Assembly: GCA_029202525.1 (NCBI GenBank)
Contig: CP119325.1
Location: 2,702,001-2,766,000, forward strand
Origin: Candidatus Pseudomonas phytovorans
GTDB taxonomy: Bacteria; Pseudomonadota; Gammaproteobacteria; Pseudomonadales; Pseudomonadaceae
Reading direction: 5' to 3'
Length of the DNA: 64,000 nucleotides
The notes beneath the pieces were generated by a model. That model had not been told where the DNA came from. It did not search any database and saw only the letters and a list, made by a program, of their open reading frames with translations. Position numbers and translations under genes: made by a program. Below are positions 1-9,742 of this stretch, piece by piece (position 1 is the stretch's first letter; each line of letters starts with the position of its first letter).

Positions 1-94
1 AGTAATGGGCGAAAAGATCTTCGGTTCCGCCGTCCTCATTGATGAATCCATAGCCCTTGGCATTGTTGAACCACTTGACTTTACCGCTTGCCAT
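1..94 (-). CDS. cspD: Cold shock-like protein CspD (partial, N-terminus only)
   Basis: The reverse strand starts at an ATG at 92-94 and runs off the left edge after about 31 codons. The visible residues begin [18 protein letters not shown], which contains the RNP1-type motif KGYGFI of the cold-shock OB fold, an RNA and single-stranded DNA binding domain. The next residues, NEDGG and LFAHY, fit the CspD branch, a stationary-phase nucleic-acid binding protein reported to inhibit replication in E. coli. It diverges from clpS, the usual arrangement in gammaproteobacteria. Only the N-terminal third is present, so the family is certain but the paralogue rests on context. Confidence 0.9.
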   Translation of the reverse strand, partial: MASGKVKWFNNAKGYGFINEDGGTEDLFAHY

Positions 95-324
95 CCCTAT
101 GTCCCTCTGCAAAGGACTCCATCACTGGAGTATCATCCACTTCATCCGCATACGAACCTTGCGAAAAATCTGGTTGACTGCGCGGATCTTTATCGCCCAC
201 GGTGGGTTCTTATTGGTTGTAACACCGTTTTGCCGATAGTCAAGGTCGCCCGGCGCCTGCGCTGGCCGTGGCCTGTGCCGTCAACCCACAACTTTAACCT
301 GACGCTCATGATGAAATTCTTTCC

Positions 325-687
325 ATGCATGCACCTAGTGAGATTCGACTAACATTCAATCAGGATCGCCCGCAAACGAATGAGGACGACGGCTCGGGTC
401 TTGCAGTCCAGGAAGCCAAGCCGATCCTGCAGGCGCCACCGATGTACAAGGTGGTTTTATTCAACGATGACTACACACCAATGGATTTCGTCGTCGAAGT
501 GCTCGAGACGTTCTTCAGTCTGAACCGCGAGCTGGCGACCAAGATCATGCTGACCGTCCATACAGAAGGGCGGGCAGTGTGCGGATTGTTTACCCGTGAC
601 ATCGCCGAAACAAAGGCTATGCAGGTCAACCAATACGCCAGGGAAAGCCAGCATCCGCTACTCTGTGAAATCGAGAAGGACGGTTAA
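325..687 (+). CDS. clpS: ATP-dependent Clp protease adaptor ClpS
   Basis: This 120-residue protein matches the ClpS family. It has a flexible acidic N-terminal extension and a folded core from about residue 38 containing [14 protein letters not shown], the conserved NDD(Y/F)TPM segment that lines the N-degron pocket. ClpS binds proteins with N-terminal Leu, Phe, Tyr or Trp and hands them to ClpA. It lies 30 nt upstream of clpA on the same strand, so the two are probably co-transcribed. The ATG at 325 gives the expected N-terminus, although no strong Shine-Dalgarno sequence precedes it. bpt and aat, which create N-degrons, are only a few kilobases away. Confidence 0.97.
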   Translation: MHAPSEIRLTFNQDRPQTNEDDGSGLAVQEAKPILQAPPMYKVVLFNDDYTPMDFVVEVLETFFSLNRELATKIMLTVHTEGRAVCGLFTRDIAETKAMQVNQYARESQHPLLCEIEKDG

Positions 688-717
688 TCGCCGACCACTT
701 GGGTATGAGGTGAAGCT

Positions 718-2988
718 ATGTTAAACCGCGAGCTCGAAGTCACCCTCAATCTGGCCTTCAAGGAGGCCCGTTCGAAACGTCATGAGTTCATGACCGTCGA
801 ACATCTGCTGCTGGCACTCCTTGACAATGAGGCTGCTGCGACCGTTCTGCGCGCCTGTGGCGCCAATCTCGACAAGCTCAAGCATGACCTGCAAGAGTTC
901 ATCGATTCCACCACGCCGCTGATCCCTGTCAACGATGAAGACCGTGAAACCCAGCCGACGCTGGGCTTCCAGCGGGTGCTGCAGCGTGCCGTGTTCCACG
1001 TGCAAAGCTCTGGCAAGCGCGAAGTGACCGGCGCCAATGTGCTGGTGGCGATCTTCAGCGAACAGGAAAGCCAGGCCGTGTTCCTGCTCAAGCAGCAGAG
1101 CGTGGCCCGCATCGACGTGGTCAACTACATCGCTCATGGCATCTCCAAGGTGCCTGGCCATGGTTCGAGCGCCGAGAGCGAACAGGAAATGCAAGACGAA
1201 GAGGGCGGTGAAACGTCCTCTTCGAGCAACCCGCTGGATGCCTATGCCAGCAACCTGAACGAACTGGCCCGTGCCGGCCGTATCGACCCGCTGGTAGGTC
1301 GCGAGCAGGAGGTTGAGCGCGTTGCGCAAATCCTTGCCCGTCGGCGCAAGAACAACCCGCTGCTGGTGGGTGAAGCGGGTGTGGGCAAGACGGCCATCGC
1401 CGAAGGCCTGGCCAAGCGCATTGTCGATGGCCAGGTGCCCGACCTGCTGGCGCAAAGCGTGGTGTACTCCCTTGATCTCGGTGCGTTGCTGGCCGGTACC
1501 AAGTACCGCGGTGACTTCGAGAAACGCTTCAAAGCGTTGCTTGGCGAGCTGAAGAAGCGCCCGCAGGCAATCCTGTTCATTGATGAGATCCACACCATCA
1601 TCGGTGCCGGGGCGGCATCGGGCGGGGTCATGGATGCGTCCAACCTGCTCAAGCCGTTGCTCTCGTCTGGCGAAATTCGTTGCATCGGTTCGACCACGTT
1701 CCAGGAGTTTCGCGGCATTTTCGAGAAGGATCGTGCCTTGGCGCGGCGCTTCCAGAAAGTGGATGTCAGCGAGCCGTCGGTGGAAGACACCGTGGGTATC
1801 CTGCGCGGCCTCAAGGGTCGCTTCGAGAGCCACCACAACATCGAGTACAGCGACGAAGCCTTGCGCGCCGCCGCCGAGCTGGCTTCACGGTACATCAACG
1901 ATCGCCACATGCCCGACAAGGCCATTGACGTGATCGACGAAGCCGGCGCCTACCAGCGCCTGCAACCGGAAGCTAACCGCGTCAAGCGCATCGAGGTGCC
2001 ACAGGTCGAGGACATTGTCGCCAAGATCGCGCGGATTCCGCCAAAACATGTCAGCAGTTCCGACAAAGAGCTGCTGCGTAACCTGGAGCGTGACCTGAAG
2101 CTGACCGTGTTCGGTCAGGACCAGGCGATCGACTCGCTGTCCACGGCCATCAAGCTGTCCCGTGCCGGCCTCAAGTCGCCAGACAAGCCAGTCGGTTCGT
2201 TCCTGTTCGCCGGCCCTACCGGCGTCGGCAAGACCGAAGCGGCGCGCCAGCTCGCCAAGGCATTGGGCGTGGAGTTGGTGCGTTTCGACATGTCCGAGTA
2301 CATGGAGCGCCACACCGTGTCGCGCCTGATCGGTGCCCCGCCTGGCTATGTTGGCTTTGACCAGGGCGGTTTACTGACTGAGGCGATCACCAAGCAACCG
2401 CACTGCGTGCTGCTGCTCGATGAAATCGAGAAGGCCCACCCGGAAGTCTTCAACCTGCTGCTGCAGGTGATGGACCACGGTACCCTGACCGACAACAACG
2501 GGCGCAAGGCCGACTTCCGTAACGTGATCCTGATCATGACCACTAACGCTGGCGCGGAAACCGCGGCACGGGCCTCGATCGGCTTCACCCATCAGGACCA
2601 TGCGTCCGATGCCATGGAAGTGATCCGCAAGAGCTTCACGCCAGAGTTCCGCAACCGCCTGGACACCATCATCCAGTTCGGCCGCCTGAGCACGGAGACG
2701 ATCAAAAGCATCGTCGACAAGTTCCTTATCGAACTGCAGGCGCAGCTGGAAGACAAGCGTGTGCTGCTGGAAGTCAGTGATGAGGCTCGCGGCTGGCTGG
2801 CGGTTTCGGGCTACGACGTGCAGATGGGTGCGCGGCCGATGGCGCGGCTGATCCAGGACAAGATCAAGCGGCCGCTGGCCGAGGAGATCCTGTTTGGCGA
2901 GTTGGCCGAGCATGGTGGTGTGGTGCACATCGACCTGCGCGATGGCGAACTGGTGTTCGACTACGAGACCACGGCCGAGGTTGCCTGA
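718..2988 (+). CDS. clpA: ATP-dependent Clp protease ATP-binding subunit ClpA
   Basis: A 756-residue AAA+ unfoldase, the usual length for ClpA. The Clp_N repeat domain occupies roughly residues 1-145 and is followed by an acidic, serine-rich linker. The first AAA module has Walker A GEAGVGKT near residue 217 and Walker B LFIDEIH. The second has GPTGVGKT near residue 499 and LLLDEIEKAHP. ClpA hexamers unfold substrates, including those delivered by ClpS, and feed them to ClpP. The start ATG is preceded by GAGGTGAAG. The stop codon lies inside the left arm of a long hairpin (2985-3059), which is followed by a bidirectional terminator shared with convergent infA. Confidence 0.98.
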   Translation: MLNRELEVTLNLAFKEARSKRHEFMTVEHLLLALLDNEAAATVLRACGANLDKLKHDLQEFIDSTTPLIPVNDEDRETQPTLGFQRVLQRAVFHVQSSGKREVTGANVLVAIFSEQESQAVFLLKQQSVARIDVVNYIAHGISKVPGHGSSAESEQEMQDEEGGETSSSSNPLDAYASNLNELARAGRIDPLVGREQEVERVAQILARRRKNNPLLVGEAGVGKTAIAEGLAKRIVDGQVPDLLAQSVVYSLDLGALLAGTKYRGDFEKRFKALLGELKKRPQAILFIDEIHTIIGAGAASGGVMDASNLLKPLLSSGEIRCIGSTTFQEFRGIFEKDRALARRFQKVDVSEPSVEDTVGILRGLKGRFESHHNIEYSDEALRAAAELASRYINDRHMPDKAIDVIDEAGAYQRLQPEANRVKRIEVPQVEDIVAKIARIPPKHVSSSDKELLRNLERDLKLTVFGQDQAIDSLSTAIKLSRAGLKSPDKPVGSFLFAGPTGVGKTEAARQLAKALGVELVRFDMSEYMERHTVSRLIGAPPGYVGFDQGGLLTEAITKQPHCVLLLDEIEKAHPEVFNLLLQVMDHGTLTDNNGRKADFRNVILIMTTNAGAETAARASIGFTHQDHASDAMEVIRKSFTPEFRNRLDTIIQFGRLSTETIKSIVDKFLIELQAQLEDKRVLLEVSDEARGWLAVSGYDVQMGARPMARLIQDKIKRPLAEEILFGELAEHGGVVHIDLRDGELVFDYETTAEVA

Positions 2989-3059
2989 TAGATGGGGCCG
3001 CGTTGCGGCCCTTCGCGGGCGCGCCCGCGAAGGGCTGCAAAGCAGCCCCATCTATCAGG
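2985..3059. repeat. Long inverted repeat / REP-type hairpin overlapping the clpA stop
   Basis: The outer arms CTGATAGATGGGGC (from 2985) and GCCCCATCTATCAG (to 3058) are complementary. They enclose a second perfect palindrome built on GCCCTTCGCGGGCGC near 3007-3036. The core resembles P. putida REP elements (GCGGGC/GCCCGC arms). The clpA TGA at 2986-2988 lies within the outer arm, so the 3' end of the mRNA should fold into a stable structure. Confidence 0.8.
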
Positions 3060-3066
3060 CAGGCAC

Positions 3067-3096
3067 AAAAAAGCCCGGCACATAGCCGGGCTTTTT
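3067..3096. terminator. Bidirectional Rho-independent terminator between clpA and infA
   Basis: Six A residues, then GCCCGGC-acata-GCCGGGC, then five T residues, make a symmetric intrinsic terminator that can serve both converging genes. Confidence 0.9.
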
Positions 3097-3108
3097 CATG
3101 GCTTGAGC

Positions 3109-3327
3109 TTAGCGCGCACGGTAAGTGATGCGGCCCTTGCTCAGGTCGTACGGCGTCAGCTCGACGCGGACCTTGTCGCCAGTGAGAATACGGATGTAGT
3201 TTTTGCGCATCTTTCCGGAGATATGCGCGGTTACGACGTGCCCGTTTTCCAACTCCACGCGGAACATGGTGTTGGGCAGGGTGTCGACGACAGTGCCTTC
3301 CATTTCGAAGCTGTCTTCTTTCGACAT
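3109..3327 (-). CDS. infA: Translation initiation factor IF-1
   Basis: This 72-residue protein begins [19 protein letters not shown] and ends KGRITYRAR, the standard IF-1 sequence. The single S1/OB fold binds the 30S A site and helps IF-2 and IF-3 during initiation. It lies downstream of aat and bpt on the minus strand, about 100 nt after bpt, and is probably also transcribed from its own promoter. It ends just before a terminator shared with clpA. Confidence 0.98.
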
Positions 3328-3428
3328 GCAGTAGAACCCTCGGATCCAGTGTTAGCCCGACGCATAACCGCACCGGGCAAAAAAGTGGCGTGGATTATGC
3401 CCGAAAACTGTGTGTCAAGCCAATGCTT

Positions 3429-4136
3429 TCAGTTGAGGCTGACCCAGCGCTGGTTTATCAGCAGTTCAATGGGCCGATACTGCGTCTTGTAGTTCATTTT
3501 TTTGCAGTTCTTGATCCAGTAACCCAGGTACACCGCCTCCAGGTTCTGGCGCAGGGCTTCGGTGATCTGCCAGAGGATGGCGAAGCGGCCCAGGCTGCGG
3601 CGTTCTTCGTCTGGCTCGTAGAACGTGTATACCGCCGACAAGCCATTGGGCAGCAGGTCGCACACCGCCACTGCCAGCAAGCGGCCTGCCAGGCGGAACT
3701 CGTAGAACCAGCAGAACGGCAGGTCGCGCACCAGGAAGGTGGAAAACTGGTCGCGGCTGGGCGGGTACATGTCACCGTCGGCGTGGCGCGTTTCGATATA
3801 GCGCCGGTAGAGCTCGAAGTACTCTTCCTTGAAGGCCGGGCGCGCTGCCGTCACGGTCAGGTCGGCATTGCGCTTGAGAATGCGCCGTTGCTGGCGATTG
3901 GGGATGAACCGCGCCGCCGGGATGCGCGCTGGCACGCAGGCGTTGCAGTTCTGGCAATGCGGGCGGTACAGGTGGTCGCCGCTGCGGCGAAAACCTATTT
4001 CCGACAAGTCGGCGTACACGTCTACGTCCATCGGCTGGCTAGGGTCGAGGAACAGCGTGGTCGCCTGCTCGTCTGGCAGGTAGCTGCAGGAGTGGGGTTG
4101 AGTGGCATAGAACTTCAACCGCGCCAACTCTGTCAT
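3429..4136 (-). CDS. bpt: Aspartate/glutamate leucyltransferase (N-end rule transferase)
   Basis: A 235-residue ATE/Bpt family protein. The N-terminal cysteine cluster with SCSYLP and the [11 protein letters not shown] motif are typical. Bpt transfers leucine from Leu-tRNA to N-terminal Asp or Glu, creating a ClpS-recognised N-degron. The ATG at 4136 was chosen because the protein then starts [10 protein letters not shown], like family members; the frame remains open upstream with unrelated-looking sequence. aat ends 56 nt upstream, so aat-bpt form an operon. Older annotations call this gene ate, but bacterial members prefer leucine. Confidence 0.95.
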   Translation of the reverse strand: MTELARLKFYATQPHSCSYLPDEQATTLFLDPSQPMDVDVYADLSEIGFRRSGDHLYRPHCQNCNACVPARIPAARFIPNRQQRRILKRNADLTVTAARPAFKEEYFELYRRYIETRHADGDMYPPSRDQFSTFLVRDLPFCWFYEFRLAGRLLAVAVCDLLPNGLSAVYTFYEPDEERRSLGRFAILWQITEALRQNLEAVYLGYWIKNCKKMNYKTQYRPIELLINQRWVSLN

Positions 4137-4191
4137 GATCGACCCCTCGGTGAGACTTTGTCTTAAGTGTAAGCCAGCTATGGGAACTCGC

Positions 4192-4872
4192 CTAGGGAAC
4201 CCATGTGGCGCTGTTGGGCTGGTCGAGGTGGCGCGCCAGGTAGCCGGCGAACTCGGCGCGGCTGATGGCGTGGGCGCCAAGGCTGTGCAGGTGGTTGGTC
4301 GGCATCTGGCAGTCGATGAGGGCGAAGCCGGCTTGGCGCAGGTGCTGGACCAAGGTCACGAAACCGACCTTGGAGGCGTTGTCGGCGCGGCTGAACATCG
4401 ATTCGCCGAAGAACAGCTGGCCCATGGCCAGGCCATACAGGCCGCCCACCAACTCACCCTCTTGGCGTACTTCCACCGAATGTGCGATGCCACGGCGGTG
4501 CAATTCGCAGTAGGCGTTGCGCATGGTCTCGGTGATCCAGGTGCCGTCGGCGTAGTCGCGTGGTGCGGCGCAAGCGGCAATGACTGCGGCGAAGTCGGTG
4601 TCGAAGCTGACCTGATAGCGGCCTTGGCGCATCAGCTTGGCCAGCGAGCGCGAAACGTGCAGTTGGTCGGGCAGCAGTACCGTGCGCGGGTCGGGTGACC
4701 ACCACAGGATTGGTTGGCCGTCCTGGTACCACGGGAAGCAGCCGTGGCGATAGGCCTGCACCAGGCGCTCGGGGCTCAGGTCGCCGCCAGCAGCCAGCAG
4801 GCCGTTGGGGTCGTGCAGGGCCTTTTCCAGGGGTGGGAAGGTCAGCGAGTCGCGGGTTAGCCAGGTGAGCAT
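4192..4872 (-). CDS. aat: Leucyl/phenylalanyl-tRNA--protein transferase
   Basis: This 226-residue protein matches Aat throughout, including [14 protein letters not shown] near the N-terminus, the GCFPWY signature, the WWSPDPR loop and the C-terminal [14 protein letters not shown] segment. It adds Leu or Phe to N-terminal Lys or Arg residues, producing primary N-degrons for ClpS-ClpAP. It is the first gene of the minus-strand aat-bpt(-infA) group and diverges from ftsK across a 341-nt intergenic region. Confidence 0.97.
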   Translation of the reverse strand: MLTWLTRDSLTFPPLEKALHDPNGLLAAGGDLSPERLVQAYRHGCFPWYQDGQPILWWSPDPRTVLLPDQLHVSRSLAKLMRQGRYQVSFDTDFAAVIAACAAPRDYADGTWITETMRNAYCELHRRGIAHSVEVRQEGELVGGLYGLAMGQLFFGESMFSRADNASKVGFVTLVQHLRQAGFALIDCQMPTNHLHSLGAHAISRAEFAGYLARHLDQPNSATWVP

Positions 4873-5213
4873 GGTCTATCGTGCGGTGGGGGAGGGGAGC
4901 GGGAAGCATGGCGCGCGTGAAAAGCAGGGTCAATCTGTTTGGCAATTCAGGCAATTTCCTACGCATTCATGAAACCGCAGGCACCATCCGCTACATTTGC
5001 TGTCACACCTGTGCAAAAACACAGCATAAGCCTTTGTCACAAAAGAAAATGCATGCTCAAATTGCAGCTATGTGAAAGTCGCCCCCGGCAAACGCCCCAT
5101 GCGGCGTGCCGCCATGGCGGCTGGCGGGCAGTAATGTTAAAAGTAGTGGTTCATTGGCCGCACAGCCGGCCGATCACTATTGGACGCGCACCACGCGCAG
5201 GAATAGACGCGTT
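4873..5213. promoter_or_regulatory. Divergent aat / ftsK intergenic region
   Basis: This 341-nt stretch contains no convincing gene. It should hold the promoters of aat (leftward) and ftsK (rightward) and includes a LexA-like site at 5009-5024. Just before the ftsK TTG start there is an AGGA ribosome-binding sequence at 5199-5202. No clear sigma-70 hexamer pair stood out. Confidence 0.5.
5009..5024. promoter_or_regulatory. Candidate LexA (SOS) box upstream of ftsK
   Basis: The sequence CTGTgcaaaaacACAG fits the gammaproteobacterial LexA pattern CTGT-N8-ACAG, with both half-sites perfect. It lies about 190 nt before ftsK. E. coli ftsK is SOS-induced (dinH), which makes the position meaningful, but a CTGT-N8-ACAG match is expected about once per 65 kb by chance and the centre is not the alternating AT of the best sites. 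Confidence 0.45.
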
Positions 5214-7718
5214 TTGAAGAAATCCACCGCAACCCCAGCTCCCTTGCCTGTGCCCCTGTGGCGGCAGCAGCTGCATTATCGCCTCAAGGAAGGTGCGTTG
5301 ATCGCTGTCGGCGCCCTGTGCCTGTACCTGTGGATGGCGCTGCTGACCTACGACACCTCGGACCCTGGTTTCAGCCACACCAGCAACATTGACCAGGTGC
5401 AGAACGCTGCCGGGCGTGCCGGTGCCTACTTCGCCGACATCCTGTTCATGGTGCTGGGTTATTTCGCCTATATCTTCCCGCTGCTGCTGGCGGTCAAGAC
5501 CTGGCAGATTTTCCGGCAGCGCCACCAGCCCTGGGACTGGAGCGGCTGGCTGTTCTCCTGGCGGCTGATCGGCCTGGTGTTCCTGGTGTTGTCCGGTGCG
5601 GCGCTGGCGCATATCCACTTCCACCCGCCAGCCAGCTTGCCGTTCTCTGCCGGTGGCGCATTGGGCGAGAGCCTGGGCGAACTGGCGCGCAGCTTGCTGA
5701 ACGTGCAGGGCAGCACGCTGATGTTCATTGCCCTGTTCCTGTTCGGCCTGACCGTGTTTACCGACCTGTCGTGGTTCAAGGTGATGGACCTGACCGGCAA
5801 AATCACCCTCGACCTGTTCGAACTGGTGCAGGGCGCCGCCAACCGCTGGTGGGAGGCGCGCAACGAGCGCAAGCGCCTCGAAGCGCAGCTGCGTGAGGAT
5901 GAGCCAGTATTCAAGGCTGCGCCGATGGCCGCCGAGAAGCGTGAACCGGCCAAACCGGCACTGCGTGAGCGCATCTTCAAACGTGAAGAGGCGCCCGCCC
6001 CGGTGGTTGAACCCCGTGAGCCGACCCTCGGCCGCGAGCCTGTCGTGCCGCCGCGTGAGCCAACCCTGGCCCGTGAGCCTGTCGTGCCACGCGAGCCGGT
6101 GGTGCCCCGTGTGCAGCCGGCTACCCCGACGATCGTGCCGCCGGCAGCCGACAAGGCGCCAGAGCCAAGCAAGCGGGTGATGAAGGAAAAGCAGACGCCG
6201 CTGTTCATCGACAGCGCCGTGGAAGGCACCTTGCCGCCGATTTCCATCCTCGACCCGGCTGAGCAGAAAAAGATCGAGTACTCGCCAGAATCCCTGGCCA
6301 GTGTCGGCCAGTTGCTGGAAATCAAGCTCAAGGAGTTTGGCGTGGAAGTGACGGTGGACTCGATCCACCCTGGCCCGGTGATTACCCGTTATGAAATCCA
6401 GCCGGCTGCTGGCGTCAAGGTCAGCCGCATCGCCAACCTGGCCAAGGACCTGGCGCGTTCGCTGGCCGTGACCAGCGTGCGGGTGGTAGAGGTCATCCCG
6501 GGCAAGACCACCGTGGGTATCGAGATCCCCAACGAAAATCGGCAGATGGTGCGCTTCTCCGAAGTGCTGGCCACGCCGCAGTTCGACGAGCAGAAGTCGC
6601 CGGTTACCCTGGCCCTGGGCCATGACATCGGTGGCAAACCGGTGATCACCGACCTGGCCAAGATGCCGCACCTGCTGGTGGCCGGTACCACCGGTTCCGG
6701 TAAGTCGGTGGGTGTGAACGCGATGATCCTGTCGATCCTGTTCAAGTCCGGCCCGGAAGACGCGCGGTTGATCATGATCGACCCGAAAATGCTCGAACTG
6801 TCGATCTACGAAGGCATCCCGCACCTGCTTTGCCCGGTGGTTACCGACATGAAGGACGCCGCCAACGCCCTGCGCTGGAGCGTGGCCGAAATGGAGCGGC
6901 GCTACAAGCTGATGGCGGCCATGGGCGTGCGTAACCTGGCCGGCTTCAACCGCAAGGTCAAGGACGCCCAGGAAGCCGGTGAAGTCATTCACGACCCGCT
7001 GTACCGCCGTGAGAGCATGGACGATGAGCCGCCTGCGCTGAAAACCCTGCCGACCATCGTGGTGGTGGTCGACGAATTCGCCGACATGATGATGATCGTC
7101 GGCAAGAAGGTCGAAGAGCTGATCGCCCGTATCGCCCAGAAGGCGCGGGCGGCCGGTATCCACCTGATTCTTGCTACCCAGCGCCCGTCGGTGGACGTGA
7201 TCACCGGCCTGATCAAGGCCAACATCCCGACCCGCATGGCGTTCCAGGTATCCAGCAAGATCGACTCGCGGACCATCATCGACCAAGGTGGTGCCGAGCA
7301 GCTGCTGGGCCATGGTGACATGCTGTACATGCCGCCAGGCACCAGCCTGCCAATCCGTGTGCACGGCGCGTTCGTCTCCGACGACGAAGTGCACCGCACG
7401 GTCGAGGCGTGGAAGTTGCGCGGCGCGCCGGACTACAACGATGACATCCTCAACGGCGTCGAAGAAGCCGGCAGCGGCTTTGATGGCGGCGGTGGTGGCG
7501 ATGGTGACGATGCCGAAACCGATGCGCTGTATGATGAAGCAGTGCAATTCGTGCTTGAAAGCCGCCGTGCTTCCATTTCTGCCGTACAACGCAAGCTGAA
7601 GATCGGCTACAACCGTGCTGCGCGCATGATCGAGTCGATGGAAATGGCAGGCGTTGTCACCCCGATGAACAGCAACGGCTCGCGGGAAGTGATTGCACCG
7701 GGCGGCCCGCGCGACTGA
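5214..7718 (+). CDS. ftsK: DNA translocase FtsK
   Basis: A septum-anchored DNA pump for chromosome segregation and XerCD activation. From the TTG at 5214 it is 834 residues. Residues about 20-190 carry the usual hydrophobic membrane segments. A proline/arginine-rich linker of about residues 215-320 contains short REPVVP-type repeats. The RecA-like motor follows, with Walker A GTTGSGKS near 490 and Walker [13 protein letters not shown]. The C-terminal gamma winged helix ([17 protein letters not shown]) reads KOPS. The TTG start was chosen over an upstream ATG at 5106 because it has an AGGA ribosome-binding sequence and yields the expected [12 protein letters not shown]-terminus. A perfect hairpin terminator follows. 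Confidence 0.97.
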   Translation: MKKSTATPAPLPVPLWRQQLHYRLKEGALIAVGALCLYLWMALLTYDTSDPGFSHTSNIDQVQNAAGRAGAYFADILFMVLGYFAYIFPLLLAVKTWQIFRQRHQPWDWSGWLFSWRLIGLVFLVLSGAALAHIHFHPPASLPFSAGGALGESLGELARSLLNVQGSTLMFIALFLFGLTVFTDLSWFKVMDLTGKITLDLFELVQGAANRWWEARNERKRLEAQLREDEPVFKAAPMAAEKREPAKPALRERIFKREEAPAPVVEPREPTLGREPVVPPREPTLAREPVVPREPVVPRVQPATPTIVPPAADKAPEPSKRVMKEKQTPLFIDSAVEGTLPPISILDPAEQKKIEYSPESLASVGQLLEIKLKEFGVEVTVDSIHPGPVITRYEIQPAAGVKVSRIANLAKDLARSLAVTSVRVVEVIPGKTTVGIEIPNENRQMVRFSEVLATPQFDEQKSPVTLALGHDIGGKPVITDLAKMPHLLVAGTTGSGKSVGVNAMILSILFKSGPEDARLIMIDPKMLELSIYEGIPHLLCPVVTDMKDAANALRWSVAEMERRYKLMAAMGVRNLAGFNRKVKDAQEAGEVIHDPLYRRESMDDEPPALKTLPTIVVVVDEFADMMMIVGKKVEELIARIAQKARAAGIHLILATQRPSVDVITGLIKANIPTRMAFQVSSKIDSRTIIDQGGAEQLLGHGDMLYMPPGTSLPIRVHGAFVSDDEVHRTVEAWKLRGAPDYNDDILNGVEEAGSGFDGGGGGDGDDAETDALYDEAVQFVLESRRASISAVQRKLKIGYNRAARMIESMEMAGVVTPMNSNGSREVIAPGGPRD
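6012..6112 (+). repeat. Degenerate tandem repeat in the FtsK linker
   Basis: Within ftsK the units [26 protein letters not shown] and PREPVVP follow each other, and the DNA repeats with synonymous changes (cgtgagccgaccctcg / cgtgagccaaccctgg). Such linkers vary in length between strains. Confidence 0.75.
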
Positions 7719-7728
7719 TTAACACTCT

Positions 7729-7759
7729 GCCGGGCGCCAACGTTGGCGCCCGGCCTTTT
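7729..7759 (+). terminator. Intrinsic terminator after ftsK
   Basis: A perfect 26-nt palindrome (arms GCCGGGCGCCAAC and GTTGGCGCCCGGC) followed by CTTTT separates ftsK from lolA, so lolA probably has its own promoter or depends on read-through. Confidence 0.85.
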
Positions 7760-7780
7760 CAACGCTCAATGAGGATTACC

Positions 7781-8404
7781 ATGCGCGCGATTCGCATGCT
7801 GTTGGTTTCTGCCCTTGCTCTGGGCAGCGTTTCGGCTTTTGCCGGTGAGCAAGATGTACAACGCCTGACCCAGCTGCTGGAAAAGTCGCAGACCATCGAG
7901 GCCAATTTCTCGCAGTTGACCTTGGGTGCCGACGGCGCCAGCCTGCAGGAAACCGCTGGCCAGATGACCGTCAAGCGCCCGGGCCTGTTCTACTGGCACA
8001 CCGATGCGCCGCAGGAGCAGTTGGTGGTGTCGGATGGCAAGATGGTGACCCTGTGGGACCCGGACCTGGAACAGGCCACTATCAAGAAGCTTGATGTACG
8101 CCTGAACCAGACCCCGGCGTTGCTGCTGTCCGGTGACGTGTCGAAGATCAGCCAGAGCTTCGATATCACCTCCAAGGAGCAGGGCGAAGTGATGGACTTC
8201 ACCCTCAAGCCGAAAACCAAGGACACCCTGTTCGACTCGCTGCGCGTGTCGTTCCGCAAGGGCCTGATCAATGACATGCAGCTGATCGACAGCGTCGGCC
8301 AGCGCACCAACATCCTGTTCAATGGCGTCAAGGCCAACCAGGCGGTGCCGGACAGCAAGTTCAAGTTCGACGTCCCCAAAGGCGCGGACGTCATCAAAGA
8401 GTAA
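7781..8404 (+). CDS. lolA: Outer-membrane lipoprotein carrier protein LolA
   Basis: This 207-residue periplasmic chaperone accepts lipoproteins released by LolCDE and passes them to LolB. A signal peptide ([21 protein letters not shown]) is followed by mature GEQDVQRL. The typical LolA features are present: F-S-Q near the start of the mature chain, [17 protein letters not shown], and LWDPDLEQA. The ATG at 7781 is preferred over one 12 nt upstream because GAGGA lies directly in front of it. rarA starts 13 nt downstream, so lolA heads a lolA-rarA-crcB-serS-cysG run. Confidence 0.95.
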   Translation: MRAIRMLLVSALALGSVSAFAGEQDVQRLTQLLEKSQTIEANFSQLTLGADGASLQETAGQMTVKRPGLFYWHTDAPQEQLVVSDGKMVTLWDPDLEQATIKKLDVRLNQTPALLLSGDVSKISQSFDITSKEQGEVMDFTLKPKTKDTLFDSLRVSFRKGLINDMQLIDSVGQRTNILFNGVKANQAVPDSKFKFDVPKGADVIKE

Positions 8405-8416
8405 GCAGAGCTCACC

Positions 8417-9742
8417 ATGGACCTGTTTCGAAGCGAACCTGTTGCCCAGCCCCTGGCTGCCCGCCTGCGCCCGTCCAACCTGGACGAATACGTCGGCCAG
8501 GAGCACCTGCTGGCGCGCGGTAAGCCGCTGCGCGAGGCGCTGGAGCAGGGTGCACTGCACTCGATGATCTTCTGGGGGCCGCCGGGCGTTGGCAAAACCA
8601 CGCTCGCGCGGCTGCTGGCGCAGTTCTGCGACGCGCACTTCGAGACGGTGTCGGCAGTGCTGGCCGGGGTCAAAGAGATTCGCCAGGCGGTCGAGGTGGC
8701 CAAGCAGCAGGCTGGCCAGTATGGCCGGCGCACCATCCTGTTCGTTGACGAGGTCCACCGTTTCAACAAGTCGCAGCAAGATGCCTTTTTGCCCTATGTG
8801 GAAGACGGCACCCTGCTGTTCATAGGCGCCACCACCGAAAACCCGTCATTCGAGCTGAACAACGCGCTGCTGTCGCGGGCGCGGGTGTACGTGCTCAAGA
8901 GCCTGGACGAGGCGGCGTTGCGCAAGCTGGTCAACCGCGCCCTGACGGAAGAGCGCGGCCTGGGCAAGCACAACCTGCGGGTGGGCGACGAAGCATTCAA
9001 GATGCTGATGGCCGCCGCCGACGGCGATGGCCGGCGCATGCTCAACTTCCTTGAAAACGCCTCGGACCTGGCCGAAGACGGCAGCGAAATCGACGTCGAG
9101 ATGCTGCAGAGCCTGCTGGGTGACAGCCGCCGCCGCTTCGACAAAGGCGGCGAGGCGTTCTACGACCAGATTTCCGCGTTGCACAAGTCGGTGCGTGGTT
9201 CCAACCCCGATGGCGCCTTGTACTGGTTTGCCCGCATGCTCGACGGCGGCTGTGACCCGCTGTACATCGCCCGCCGCGTGGTGCGCATGGCCAGCGAGGA
9301 CATCGGCAACGCCGACCCTCGTGCGCTCAGCCTGTGCCTGGCGGCGTGGGATGTGCAGGAACGCCTCGGCAGCCCCGAGGGCGAACTGGCGGTGGCCCAG
9401 GCCATCACCTACCTGGCCTGTGCGCCGAAGAGCAACGCGGTGTACATGGGCTTCAAGACCGCCCTGCGCGAAGCGGCCGAGCATGGTTCGCTGGAAGTGC
9501 CGTTGCACCTGCGCAACGCCCCGACCAAACTGATGAAACAACTGGGCTATGGCGACGAGTATCGCTATGCCCATGATGAGCCCGATGCCTACGCCGCCGG
9601 TGAGGATTACTTCCCCGATGAGCTGGAACCCCGCCAGTATTACCAGCCGGTGCCCCGTGGCCTGGAGCTGAAGATTGGCGAGAAGCTGCGCCACCTTGCC
9701 GACCTCGACCGCAACAGCCCCCGCCAGCGGAGAAAACCGTGA
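8417..9742 (+). CDS. rarA: Replication-associated recombination protein RarA (MgsA)
   Basis: A 441-residue AAA+ ATPase related to clamp loaders and to eukaryotic WRNIP1, acting at stalled replication forks. It has Walker A GPPGVGKT near residue 54, Walker [15 protein letters not shown] near 108, the sensor region [10 protein letters not shown], and the C-terminal MgsA tetramerisation domain ([17 protein letters not shown]). It lies between lolA and crcB. The crcB GTG start overlaps its TGA by 4 nt, which suggests translational coupling. Length and motifs are normal. Confidence 0.95.
   Translation: MDLFRSEPVAQPLAARLRPSNLDEYVGQEHLLARGKPLREALEQGALHSMIFWGPPGVGKTTLARLLAQFCDAHFETVSAVLAGVKEIRQAVEVAKQQAGQYGRRTILFVDEVHRFNKSQQDAFLPYVEDGTLLFIGATTENPSFELNNALLSRARVYVLKSLDEAALRKLVNRALTEERGLGKHNLRVGDEAFKMLMAAADGDGRRMLNFLENASDLAEDGSEIDVEMLQSLLGDSRRRFDKGGEAFYDQISALHKSVRGSNPDGALYWFARMLDGGCDPLYIARRVVRMASEDIGNADPRALSLCLAAWDVQERLGSPEGELAVAQAITYLACAPKSNAVYMGFKTALREAAEHGSLEVPLHLRNAPTKLMKQLGYGDEYRYAHDEPDAYAAGEDYFPDELEPRQYYQPVPRGLELKIGEKLRHLADLDRNSPRQRRKP

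Noticed and set aside
721..1836. A 371-codon open frame antisense to clpA
   Set aside because: High-GC shadow of a strongly conserved gene; composition and lack of start signals argue against coding.
3394..3418. A TTGACA / CATAAT promoter for infA
   Set aside because: The two hexamers are only 13 nt apart, too short for a sigma-70 promoter. Shifting the -10 to TAATCC still gives only 15 nt.
5151..7589. An 812-codon open frame antisense to ftsK
   Set aside because: It mirrors the codon periodicity of ftsK, is rich in His, Arg and Gln as such shadows are, and has no recognisable domain or ribosome-binding site.
9700..9740. A fluoride riboswitch before crcB
   Set aside because: crcB overlaps the rarA stop codon by 4 nt and lies inside an operon, so there is no leader that could contain the aptamer.
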